Of a stretch of 64,000 nucleotides of DNA, positions 24,862-35,836 are shown piece after piece (the stretch's first letter is position 1; each line of letters begins with the position of its first letter). A model generated the notes under the pieces. The model had not been told where the DNA came from. It did no database searches and was given only the letters and a program-made list of their open reading frames with translations. The DNA lies in NCBI GenBank assembly GCA_003342895.1, contig PTFA01000020.1, positions 6,217,644 to 6,281,643 of the forward strand, in the 5' to 3' direction. The stretch is from Casuarius casuarius (lineage: Eukaryota; Chordata; Aves; Casuariiformes; Casuariidae). The position numbers and the translations under genes were made by a program.

Positions 24862-26375
24862 GTAAAACCTCTAACAAAATACGGGACTAAAAGATGTCTA
24901 CTTTGAAATGTTGATATTGCCTGAGAGGTCATAGATCCAGCTCTTAACTAGGTAAAATGCCCCTTGATATCCAAGGGATTTGGCCTGAGCAAAGACAAAA
25001 CATCTCAGGGCTGTCATGGTGGATCTTACATAGCGAGGTAAATATTTTGAGAACTTTCTTACTGCCCTCCTATTAAACTCTCCATGAAACTCAGAATTAT
25101 CCATTGTAATATTTAAAGGCACCAGAAATTATTACATTTACTGAAATATCAGCGTGACCATTCAAAGCATGTAAACAATTAGTTGCCCATCCAAAAGGCT
25201 CTTCTAAATGATAGATAGCTTCAAAATGAAAGAAATAAAGGATGCTGGCTGTCCTCTGTAGATACTAAAGCTGATGAATAAAGTGTCTTTTTCTGGTTTT
25301 GTTACCCTAGAAACTGAGGTTTTTCCATAGAGCTTAAAGCCCATTGAAATCAAAGGGAGCTATTCGATAGACTTCTCTGATCTCTGAATCAGTTCCAACA
25401 TGCTGTTAACAACCAAATTCTTAACTAACCTAACACTTACTCGTTGTAGTCAGTAGGATTAGCTGGACCTAACCAAAACCAGAATTTGACCTGTGTTGTC
25501 TAAGGCAGTCACCGAATGTGTGCTATCATTTGTAACTAAATCAACAAAGTAACCACAGAAGATGGTTCTTTTAGAAATAATGTCTTAATACATTATTATA
25601 TTAAATAACATCTTTGGTATTCTCAATAGTAAATTATTTATATCATTACAATTGTCATTTTTAAACTATGCTTTTTTCCCTGTCCAAGCACTAGTTATAA
25701 ATAATGTCACACATGAGAAAATAATTAAACTAGTGAAGACTTTTTTACTAGCAACACAGACTAGAAAGCAGAGTTGATAAGGATATGAAAAATGAATTTA
25801 TGAATAATCATTTTTAACATATGAACAAAGCTTTGTAATGTAACGTAAACATATTTGAGCAAAGGGTATAGTTTAAGTGGACTAGATTTGGAGGAGGGTT
25901 TTTTAATTGCGTGTGTACAGTGTGTAGTTGTTTTCTCTGAAATCCCAAGAGTGCAGGGTTTTTTTGCAGTGTTGTTTTATTGACTTGAGAAAACATTTCG
26001 AATTGAGTTACTTTTTCCCTTTAGTGTGGTCTAACATGTATCTCAACCCATTCAAATATGAAAATATTATTATTGTCTTTATAAACTAAGAGATGTTTCT
26101 AAGGCTTTCTTAAACCAGCTGTTTCTTGCTCTTTATCACATTCCCCAAAGCAAAGCAGAATAGATCACAGTTGCCAAGACTGCCTGCTGAACAGCGATAA
26201 CAGATTAGATATTTAAAATGTTTGGCCCATATAAGAAGTCAGAGACTTTTTTTTGACATGAGTTTATAACTAACACAAATGATTAGCATATTCTGCAGAT
26301 CATGTCCCTCATTATTTGTTTTGTGAAATTCTATGTTTCTGAGGAAACAATTTTTTTAATTGGAAAAAGTAAAAG

Positions 26376-26433
26376 ATGGAAAACGGAGGAAGGAGGAGGA
26401 GACAGGGAGGGAGAGAGAAAGAGAATGGGCTGA
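26376..26433. repeat. GA-rich purine tract in intron 2
   Basis: About 58 bases are almost entirely A and G on the + strand (GGAGGAAGGAGGAGGAGA and similar). It is low-complexity sequence, and the overlapping short frames come from its composition. Confidence 0.7.
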
Positions 26434-26571
26434 GCAGCACAGGAGCTATAGCCACAGGAACCTCACTCCTCAGATCAACATATGTGGTGACGAATGACAA
26501 ATTTATTTTTCTACAAAGTTTGTGTATATGTAAAACTGCTGAAGTGCATCAAGATGTCAAGTGCTTTTTGT

Positions 26572-26580
26572 GACCACCCA
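26572..26580 (+). promoter_or_regulatory. Exact GLI consensus match in intron 2
   Basis: GACCACCCA is the canonical GLI1/2/3 binding sequence. HHIP is an established direct transcriptional target of Hedgehog-GLI signalling, so a site inside the gene is biologically sensible. However, a 9-base exact match on either strand is expected about 0.5 times by chance in 64 kb, so the match alone is weak evidence of function. Confidence 0.3.
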
Positions 26581-27011
26581 GGTTGCCTTGAAAGATAACC
26601 AGATGAAAGCATAACTTTAGCACTGGACAGAGCACTGTGCTTTGCAGAAAAAGAGCTTACATACTTTAGCATCAGTTAGAATAGGATTTTTTCCCTACAT
26701 CAATCAGATGCTAATAATCATTCTGAATACTTGTTCTGAAAGTGGGTTTTACTAACAAAAAGTGGTTCCATACTTATATTCACCAACGGGATTAATTTGG
26801 TGATTTGATTGGCACACATGGTTGTTGGTACATATACTAGTATTTCCTGAAGATGTTAAGATTCAGGTCCCTCTTCTTGAGAAGATGGCTTATAGGATTT
26901 TAATATAATTTAATATTCTTACAGATTCTAAAATACAGATTATTAAAATGACAGTTTATATGGATTTTCTACTGTACTTGTGAGACCTGTCTATCCATAA
27001 TAAAACTTATT

Positions 27012-27037
27012 GAAAAAGAAAGAAAGAAAAATAGAAA
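27012..27037. repeat. GAAA short tandem repeat
   Basis: A short AAAG/GAAA run of about 26 bases in intron 2, with an irregular first unit. It is a minor microsatellite. Confidence 0.7.
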
Positions 27038-28446
27038 ATAATGAAGCCACGTTTTAAGTGTAGCCTGGAGGATTAAAGAAAGAGTTGAAAATTAACAGGC
27101 CCCAAATCCCAAGTCTCTGCCAGTGATTCACTGTGCATTTGTTAAAACGTCAAACAATCCCCTTTCTCCATTAAGGAGTGCTAATTGTTTCTAACATCAA
27201 TACAAAAAAGTTTAAGAAAATTGCTGACTACAAAAATGATTTTATCTCTTAAGTCCTGCATAAATTAGAAATATTATTAGCGACTTAAGATGTCAAGCAT
27301 CTTTTCTGGAACTGAAATTTTAACAGTACACATTAACCAAGAAGACTGAGAAATTATAAACCAGTATTTTGATGGGTTAGCTCCAGAATAAGCTCCAGAA
27401 ATTCATGTATATTTCTTTTTCCATTTGCAAAGTCAAAAACTCTAGTAGACCCTTGGTTAATTCTTTTAAAGATATCTTTTTGCCCATGAGTTATGACTGC
27501 ATCTGAATTCCCATTGACCTTTTTAGGAATTTTGAATATCCAGTGAATAAATGGACTTGATCCTTTATTCAAACAGGATAATACCTGTTAGGGTTGTATA
27601 GATATGTTACCACAGGAGGGTGTAATGTTTCACAAAAATCTATGAGTATAGAACTTCCCTGATTCATCCCAGATGACTAATTAAGTGTCCTAATGAAGTC
27701 TCTTCAATCAATATGAATTTTAACTTTTTCAAGGTCATAGGAGAAGACGTGTCTAATATTTATTATTAATATGGCTAAATAAAGACAGGCATGGCTGATT
27801 CTCCCTTTAGGCATAAGCAGAAACTTCATGCATGCCAATGGAGGTGACATGTTCTAAGGAACAAACCTGTGCCACAGCCAGAGAGGGTTCTGCCATCCAT
27901 GGACATTGGATAGATTTTGAACTATGTTAACTCCCTATTGTTTCCTTTAGAAGAAATGGGTTCCAGATGACTGTGGGTGAATACACATCTGGGTCCAAAT
28001 CTGAATCCAGGCATTACCAGAACAAATGCTAGATGTGAATTTTTTAACTCCAAAATAGTGGCACCCCAACCCAAAATGGTAGAAATCATCAGAGAAATTC
28101 TGTAACCCACACAACACTTCCAGAAGTTCTAACATAGCCAACTAATGATTTGCAGAAAAATTGTAGAGGCTCTTAATGTTACTGCTGCTAGTAAGAGCAG
28201 CAAGAGGATTAATCATGGCATTGCATGTGTGCAGGTACATGCAATGTGTGAGTATCGCAAGATTAGGATGAATAGTCGCTTGAAAAAACAGTAGAAAGTG
28301 ATGTGTGCTACCACTGCACTTATTAGGTTTTGAAAGAATCCATTTGGAATCACCTCTTAGATGTAGTTTTCACTACGAGCTGAGAAGAGGGAGGACAGCA
28401 TGTTTGTTGTCAACAAATTTACATGTAACTATAGAAAGTGCAAATC

Positions 28447-28487
28447 ACAAAAAAAAATAAAATAAAATTTTTTTAATAAAATAAAAA
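28447..28487. repeat. AAAAT/TTTTA low-complexity patch
   Basis: A-rich units of the AAAAT type run into a T-run and then AATAAAATAAAA, giving a partly self-complementary AT-only patch. It is low-complexity sequence in intron 2 with no coding content. Confidence 0.65.
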
Positions 28488-29361
28488 ACTGTATGCTCAA
28501 GGTCAATAATGTAGCAGGAACAACATAGGTGAGCCTGATTTCTAGATGCTCTTTAAGTCAGTGTAAGTCTACTCAAATAAGTGGATGATACTCAATCCTG
28601 TGTGCAGTGCAAACAAGGAAGGGAGAGAACGGTAACTTCACTTGCTGTGAGGGCTGGGACAAACGCTACCATGATGATTCAGTAATATATCAAAGAGAAG
28701 GGGCAGAGTAATGGTTAAGCAGGGAATTCAGTGAAGTAGAATTTGGTGAAGGCACATAGAGCATTTGGAAAACCTGGACCAAAATACTAGTGGAGAGAGG
28801 AGGTGAGGTTCAGCTGAGAACAGAAGTCACTTTGCTAAAAGTTCTGCCTTTGAGTTTGAAATCATGCAATATTCCCACAGGTTTTTTTTAAATAAGAACA
28901 CAGAAAGCCTTCACTTCACTACCTTAGCTGAAAAGTCTGTTTATCAAGAATAGTTTGATTCTTATTTGCAGGACAGAAAGTTTTACAGGCACAAAAATAT
29001 AAGCCTGTGCAAAATCTGACATGTACAACACTTAAGCATTTTGTTTAATCTTTCTCTACGATTCAAGTTTTCTTTGTTAGCACAGTCGCTGCTCTGCCAA
29101 CACCTACACAATTCGTAGGAAATTTGTAATGCTATGTATTTTTTTTTTTATAATATAAGTACAGAAATTCACACAGGACCAAACGTTGCAGTCCTCACTC
29201 AGATATATTTCTCATAGAGGGCAGTGACAGAGCTGTATCTGAGTAAACTCAGATTGAGCAAAATGAACTCTTCTTTTTTTTTGAACAATTCTGATGCTTA
29301 GGGGAACTTGTCATGGACCATTCTTCTGGACACTGTACAAACACTGAACTAAATGGCAAGC

Positions 29362-29403
29362 TCTACATTAAAGACCTTAAAATCTACATTAAAGACCTTA
29401 AAA
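29362..29403. repeat. 21-base perfect tandem duplication
   Basis: Two identical adjacent 21-base units beginning TCTACATTAAAGACC occur at 29362-29382 and 29383-29403. The unit identity indicates a recent duplication in intron 2. There is no coding or splice signal in it. Confidence 0.9.
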
Positions 29404-32209
29404 GCATGACAGAGGAAACACTAAACGGCTATGAACAGACAGGAGAGTACAAACAAACTGCATTGTAATTGTCTTTCCTGAAGCCGTTTGTATGTTGAAT
29501 CGAGCATATATATCATGGCAGCAGATCTTTTTGTAAATTACTGTTTTCTTGCAGAACAAAATTCCATCCTTAACACATGGGTGAAACTGTCTTTACACAG
29601 GTTACATTCCCTCCTGTAATGCCATAATTTAGGAATTTCCTGATAATGCAGATTTTCATAATTTAATTCAAACCCCACTTTCCAAGAATGTTCCTAAGAA
29701 AAATGGAATGTAAGCCATACTTTCTTTGGAACCTGCTGATGGGTTTGTTCAATGGCAAAAAGCAAATACAGTACAACACATACTTAAGCTCATGATAGAA
29801 TATTTCATAGGAAAAAGGGATTAGTCTGGCATATAAAAAAGGCATTGCATAAGGCATTAGTTGAGTGAGTTTGCATCTGATTATAATTTGAAATGAACAT
29901 CTACTGAGTAAACAATATGATCATCGTATGATTTCAGTTTTTCTTACTGAAGATAAAATTCAAGTCAGAGTAGTCTATCTTTAATAAGCAGTAGATAGTA
30001 TATTTAGAAATTCTACACGTCCAATTTACTATTGCATTTTCTTTTATGATCTAGTGCAGCTACAGGAAGACACTATTAAAGAGAAAACTTTGTATTCTTA
30101 AGTCAAATAATTCAACAACAAGATTTTAGATTACCTTCTGATTTTGGCGTTGTATCTACAGAACCGTGGAATACTAGCCCGTGATTATATCAGAGTTCTT
30201 CTTCAGTTGTTCCATTTGAAATTATATCTCCTATTTTCTCCAACTAACTACTATAAATTAAAAACAGCTCCTCACAGCTGATTATTTACTGAAGCTCCAA
30301 ATCATGGTAATTAAACTTTTACACCACAACACACCACCATATGTTTCCAGATACTATTTTATAGAAACCAAAGTCAGACTTTGTCATGTTATTTGTCCAA
30401 TATTTTTAAAGGAAGATACATATGCAAAGAAGTACAGTTGGGTGGGAGAGGCTTTCCACTCCACAAAAATTCTGGGATCTAAAAAATTTTCCTATTCCAC
30501 ATGAGGAAGAAATTGAACTCTTTCGAAATTTTCCATGAAGAAAGCCACAGAGGGACCACCCCAGGATAGCTAATAAAGTGGTTGTTAGGACATTTACTTG
30601 GGAAATGGGAGACTTAGGATCAAACTCTTGCCTGATAGATGAGGGGCACTGACATGAATATTCCTTTTCCTAATGAAATGCCCTAATTACGGGACATTGG
30701 GGTATAGTGACATGAGGTTTGCTGTCTGGTTCTCTCTTTTTCATTTAGACCAGAAGTTCCAGCTTGTACCAGAAACATAATTTTAACTAAAATTTTGTCA
30801 AAACTGATAATGTTTCTGAAAAAGCTTTGCTTTTAAGAAATTGGCATTTTCCAATGAAACACATCTGTCCCTGATCAGCTCTTACTGTAAGCTGTAAGCC
30901 AGAGGTTTTATGGCCAAGATCTATGGATTACTGCATTACTCACAAGTGGTAAAGCCATGCATAAATTAGGCCTCTAATTCCAATTAAGTGCCAATAAAAC
31001 CTCTATACTGTATCAAATAATTCTGAATGCTGTATGTCCTATGGGTTAAGTCCTGGGCCACAGTACATCCTAACACAGTGTGCCAATAGTGCAAAGAGGA
31101 ATAAAAGTGATTTAAGACAGATTATCTTAACAGATCTTATAGTAAAATAATACACATATAACTAGCCAAATTCTACTGTCTTAGATTTGATACTAATGAT
31201 TAAAAACTGGATGAAAATGACTAGAAATAAGCTTGTGGTCAAAAATATGTATTCTTGCTGTCATTAAAACTAGTATAGTATCAGTAATGGCAGGGTTTTT
31301 CCTCACAGACTCTCATTTTACCAACTTCTTATTTCTCTGGTCTTCAATCTCCTTCCCATTGTAACCTAAAACATACAGCCCACCTCTCATCCAAGCCAGC
31401 TTAAAGCCAGCTCCAGTGCAGTATGAGACACATCCCCTTCTGCAGGGTTTGGAAGCTAAGGAAGCCACAGGACTGTGTATTCAGCCCCTCCAGTGCAGGG
31501 AATCAAGCAGAGGCCGGCTGCACGGCAGTAAGGTGCCATTGAAGCAGTACTTCTCGCTTTCTGAGGCAACTAATTACTCACCTCTCAGGCTGTCGTCCTT
31601 TGGCGCCAGCATTCCACAAAATCTTTACTGCATGTCTTCTCCCAAAGTCTTTACCAAAGTTTTTACTACAGCAAACCACTTCTTAAAAATTAAATCAGTG
31701 AAGAGTTACCATCTTTCATTAATTTTTTGGTATAACAGCTAGTAGCAGAATATGTTGGGTTTTCCTGAAGTAATTAATGACAGTAGGAATCAGATATAAA
31801 GCCCAAAGCAAGAAAAAATTTAAATGGAAGCTGCTTAAGGTATTTGACAGCAGATACTACACTTCATTCATAAGGTTAATATCAGGGAAAAGTGCATGAC
31901 TGCCTTAACTCTGAACTTTGTCTCTTAACTTTTTTAAGACTGAGCTGTTGAGTTGTTTTGAATGAATTGTTTTTTCTTATTTAAGCACGCTGCAATTAAG
32001 GCTTAATACAAATACAGATGAATAAACTATAAAAGGTAACACTCTATTTTTGTACTTATTCAGAGCAGGCCTCTTTTGCAGGTAGTACTTTGTTTAAAAC
32101 TGTTTCTGTTTCCACTCAATATATAATCTGTTTGAAGATCAGTTTGATGGCACAAAACTTCAGACATGACAACACACTAAATATTTGTATGCTCTTTTGT
32201 ATTTTTAAG

Positions 32210-32366
32210 GTTTTCTCCAAACTACAGCTGATGAGTTTTGCTTTTACTATGCAAGAAAAGATGGTGGCGTATGCTTTCCAGATTTTCCAAGAAAGCAAGT
32301 ACGAGGGCCAGCTTCTAACTCCTTGGACCACATGGAAGAATATGACAAAGAGGAAGAGATCAACAG
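32210..32366 (+). CDS. HHIP: HHIP coding exon 3 (end of Frizzled-like domain)
   Basis: This 157-base exon starts after tttttaag and ends at AACAG|gttcat. With the last base of exon 2 it reads GFLQTTADEFCFYYARKDGG, then VCFPDFPRKQVRGPA and a DHMEEYDKEEEIN segment, matching HHIP closely. It supplies two cysteines of the cysteine-rich domain and an acidic linker toward the beta-propeller. It enters in phase 1 and leaves in phase 2; the AG is completed by the A of exon 4 to give arginine. The donor gttcat departs from the usual gtragt at several positions, so this exon junction may depend on enhancer elements. Skipping the exon would shift the frame because 157 is not a multiple of three. Confidence 0.97.
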
Positions 32367-33149
32367 GTTCATAAAGATAAATGCTGTTTAATCTGAAAAA
32401 AAACTAACAAAGCCTGTGGTTTTCACAGTGAACCAGCTCAGTCTGTGCTTATGCTCAGCAGCTGTGTTTTCCAGATGTTATTTTCTTTTGCTGCTGCTAG
32501 TATACATTGAAAAAGAAAGTTACGTTAGCTTCAATACTTCAGTACCTCTTAATATTTAAGTGATGGATGATGTGTTACAATCTTGCCTTCCCTGTAGACC
32601 ATACATATGACTTCTAAGAAGTGATTTCAACCTAAATTTTACATTAGTAAACAACTACAATAATTTTATTGTTAAAATACCTATTTTATGATTTTCAAAT
32701 GTGTATTTGCCATTGTGAAAATAATTAGATTAGATTATTTAAATAAACTGCCCCATAATAAGTCATTATTCTTAAATGAACTGTAGAAACCAAATTTTGT
32801 CAAACCGTGGAGCTGCTGGAATTTACTATGTTTATTGTAGGGTAGAATTTTTCTATTTATATTTTGTTTTCTCTTTTTAATCGCATATTTTCTCTTCTGT
32901 TCCTCTGCATTTCAGATCTATGATGACTTAATTTTCTCTGTCGTGTACAAACCAAATTTTGCTCAAGTCAAGTTCAAACTGACTTTCAGTATGATCTGCT
33001 TGCATACATTCAAGGAAATAATTTATTCTGCCTTATATAACTGTGTTTGTAATACCACTACAGAACATTCATTGTAGCTCTTAGGGACACTGTTGTGTCG
33101 TGGTTATGAGAAAGAAGAAATTGCTCACAATTTTTTAATTTTTTTTTAG
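32367..33149 (+). other. HHIP: HHIP intron 3
   Basis: A short 783-base intron between AACAG|gttcat and tttttttag|AAAACAC. The acceptor has a long T-rich polypyrimidine tract. The interior is AT-rich with no repeat or gene that I recognise. Confidence 0.9.
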
Positions 33150-33351
33150 AAAACACAAGCACAACTGCTTCTGCATTCAGGAGGTTGTGAGTGGACTAAG
33201 GCAGCCTGTTGGAGCAGTACATTGTGGGGATGGATCTCACCGCCTCTTTATTCTTGAAAAGGAAGGATATGTGAAGATTTTCAATCCTGAAGGAGACATA
33301 ATCAAGGAACCTTTTTTGGATATACACAAGCTTGTTCAAAGTGGAATAAAG
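33150..33351 (+). CDS. HHIP: HHIP coding exon 4 (start of beta-propeller)
   Basis: This 202-base exon follows a strong T-rich acceptor (tttttttag) and completes the split arginine codon, then reads KHKHNCFCIQEVVSGLRQPV, followed by LFILEKEGYVKIFNPEGD and LDIHKLVQSGIK. This corresponds to the entry into the six-bladed beta-propeller (sorbosone-dehydrogenase-like fold) that binds Hedgehog ligands in HHIP. The zinc- and ligand-contacting loops lie further C-terminal and are not in this window. The exon ends at AAAG|gttgga in phase 0; the donor is weak, and the poly(A)-signal hexamer AATAAA (33345-33350) lies within the last codons. Reading into the intron gives 13 further codons before a stop at 33388-33390. 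Confidence 0.97.
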
Positions 33352-33677
33352 GTTGGAATTTTTACTTATCTCTATCTGTTTATATTTTAGCCTGTATATA
33401 GGGAAAAGGGAAGAAACTTTTTTCAGAAAATATTTTAATTTGAATACTATAAAGAAGAGTAATGATAACAGACACTACAGTCCTAACTGGCAAAGAAATG
33501 AAGCACAGCGAAAAACTCTTCTTTCGTTCAGGAAGTGAAAAGATAGCGTCTAATAACTGAGGTCACATTTTTCTCTGTCCCTCCATTTTTCCTCACTTTA
33601 AATCCAGAAGAGACTATATGACACCAACTTCACACAGCCCTATCTTTATATTTGCATCATTTGCATTCATTCCCATC

Positions 33678-33739
33678 CCATTGAATTCAGCACAGTTTTG
33701 CTGTGATTCCAGTGGGAGCAGGTTTGGCCCAGGGCCTAG
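33678..33739 (+). repeat. Copy of the dispersed CATTGAA..CAGTGGGAGCAGG motif family
   Basis: CCATTGAATTCAGCACAG is followed by GATTCCAGTGGGAGCAGG and TTTGGCCC. This resembles a motif widespread in amniote genomes, of the form CATTGAAGTCAATGGGAGCAGGATTGGGCC, and related words recur at other places in this window. I cannot name the repeat family with confidence. It directly borders the GC-rich patch that follows. Confidence 0.45.
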
Positions 33740-33875
33740 CCTGACATGGTGGTGCCTGGCGAGGCCCCACGAGCCTGAGCTGGAGCCAGAGCCCAAGCCG
33801 GAGGGGGCCCGGGATGCTCTCCAGGGCTCCCTGGGAGAGGGGCAGCAGTGCTCACTCGCCCTTGGCTCAGCCTCA
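33730..33875. other. GC-rich patch within AT-rich intron 4
   Basis: About 145 bases have markedly higher GC than the flanks, with GAGCCTGAGC and GAGCCAGAGCCCAAGCCGGAG-like imperfect hexamer repetition and GGGGGCCCGGG. Frames across it read as Glu-Pro-rich repeats, and a 101-codon + strand frame covers 33618-33923, but there is no HHIP homology and no clear splice sites around it. It may be a GC-rich part of an inserted repeat or a small regulatory island. Confidence 0.5.
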
Positions 33876-35347
33876 AATGTAGCACAAGCTGCCCTTAAGG
33901 GTAGGCTCCTTCCAAAGGGTTAGTATTTGAGATGCACCTAAAAAGTGACTGAACTTCTAAATTCAAACATGCAGGCTGATTGGTTTAACAACTCTCTTTA
34001 AGTTTAATGGGAAGACTGCTCTTGACATTTATTGCTGTGGGAGCAGAGCTGGTGGTGATTGGGCAATGATGGGAATACACTGGAGGGTGGAGGTAAGAAA
34101 TTACATCTAGGTATGACAAAATAAATCACGGGGTAAGTACTACTAGAAACCTGTGAAGTCTACTGGAAGATAATTTTTTTTAGGAAATGTCATAAATGTT
34201 GTTCCATGTTGATTTCTTGTCATATTTTACAGTGATAACTCAGATAAAATCCAGATATATAAAACAAATCAAAATTGTAATCAAGTTTTGCCTAGGACAG
34301 TCATGACTGCGCACCATAAAGAAACTTAATAGATTAAATAGGATATATTGGCTTACTCTTGACAGAGTAACTTTAAAATAAAATCATAAGGAACTACATT
34401 GATTTGAAATGCATATTACATGCTAACTGATCATTTTTGTGTTTCAGATATAATATCAATAAGTCAGTTTAAGATAGCCTTTTCTGGGAGGAAATCTTAA
34501 TGGTTTTTGGTTTGTTTTGAAACACAGGGATAAATGAAATATGAGACACCTTTTTCATAAAATTTAGATATTTCTGGGATTTCTTTTTGTCTCTGTAGCT
34601 AACAATCATCTACAGGACTGAAACAAGAGGCACTAATCACAGGCATTTCTGAAAATCAATCTAAGCTTGATTCAGATTTTTAAACTGAAAATCCTGAAAG
34701 TTCTTGAAAAACTGACACTGAAACTTTGCACAGAACTCTTATCAGTCCCAAACAAACATTCCTAAAGGAAACTTTTACAGCTGGAAATCACAGGCAAGAC
34801 TATACAGAAAACTGATCTTCCATACTTCTGAATAGGCCATAGCCTAGTTGATAAGACTTAAGAACAGCCACCCTCAGAATTAGATTCAACTTTGAGTTCT
34901 GTTTTAAATCACTGACCTGATCTTTTAGTCTTTACTACCCTAACCATCATGTAATAGAGTACTCTGCAGTGGATCTGTTTCAAGTATAATATTTTGTGTA
35001 AATAATTTGATGTTCTCTAAGCAAAGAAGTCTAATTCCATATCCATGAGATAACAGTCCAGTGACTGAGGATAACTGTTTAATGTTTAATGCATTGTTTA
35101 ATGGAGGTTGGCAAGAATGGCAGCTTTGTATACTTCACAGGTAAGGAGAAAGGGAATGTACCAGGAAGCAAGACACCAGCTTTTAAACAGATAGAGGAAA
35201 GTACAAGAATTCTAGGAATTCGTATATTCAGACTTACTGGGTTCATAGTTACAAAAAACCACCACCAATAATTTGAAAAATAAAGTAAAAATAAATAAAA
35301 AAAAAAACAAAATGACACCAAATTTATCCCTAATGGTAATTTTGAAA

Positions 35348-35674
35348 CAAGGGTTCTCAAATATTTTTTTGTTTATCCCCTGTAGTGATCCCTAAAATCG
35401 ATGTCCATGGTCCTTTACGTACAAAGATACAAGACCACTGTGAAAACTGTAGCAATTATTCTTATAGAAATAGAATATTCTCTCAGATTACAGATTAAAT
35501 AGATTATTCTCTCAGAAATGGAATACTTGAAGGGTATTTCATTTACTAGCCTTTTATGTACTTTAAGACTAGAAATCAGTAACAGAGAATATTATGTGGA
35601 TAGGAAATGATCTGCAGCAATTTGAAAAGACCATCTAAAACACTACACCCACATGCAAAGTGTGAGAATCACTG
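35348..35674. mobile_element. Possible hAT-like non-autonomous DNA transposon relic
   Basis: The left end CAAGGGTTCTCAAAT and the right end GTGAGAATCACTG (reverse complement CAGTGATTCTCAC) form an imperfect terminal inverted repeat of the CAGnGGTTCTCAAA type common to hAT/Charlie-like elements. Spacing is about 327 bases and there is no transposase frame inside, as expected for a non-autonomous copy. I find no matching 8-base target duplication (TTTTGAAA against AATGTGTC), so the copy would have to be old or the ends misjudged. Confidence 0.35.
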
Positions 35675-35770
35675 AATGTGTCCTCTGTGCCTAGTCAAGA
35701 CACACTTCCTGTATTAGAAGAAGCTATATGTACAGATTTTGTGCACAGGATGCCTGATTCTTCTCTTACA

Positions 35771-35836
35771 GTGGTGTAAGTCAAAAAGTACAAAGAAATC
35801 AATGAAGTTTTAGTTGTCTCAGATCAAACTTAGGCC
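35771..35836. repeat. Copy of dispersed GTGTAAGTCA..AAATCAATG motif
   Basis: TGGTGTAAGTCAAAAAGTAC followed by AAGAAATCAATGAAGTTTTAG and then CAGATCAAACTTAGGCCC recalls the amniote-wide pattern TGGTGTAAnTCA, CATTGAAGTCAATGGAGTT and TCAGGCCC. It is diverged, and the family name is uncertain. Confidence 0.35.

Larger units (their letters stand above)
24862..32209 (+). other. HHIP: HHIP intron 2
   Basis: A 7348-base AT-rich intron from CCAG|gtaaaa to tttttaag|GTTTTC. It contains one exact GLI consensus match at 26572-26580, a GAAA run near 27.01 kb, a purine-rich tract near 26.37-26.43 kb, a 21-base tandem duplication at 29362-29403 and an A/T-rich low-complexity patch near 28.45-28.49 kb. A CCATTGAAATCAAAGGG-like word at 25341 belongs to a scattered motif family described elsewhere in this answer. 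I see no additional coding exon. Confidence 0.85.

Noticed and set aside
33187..33390. Stand-alone 67-residue ORF
   Set aside because: It is HHIP exon 4 read from an internal ATG into intron 4, not a separate gene.
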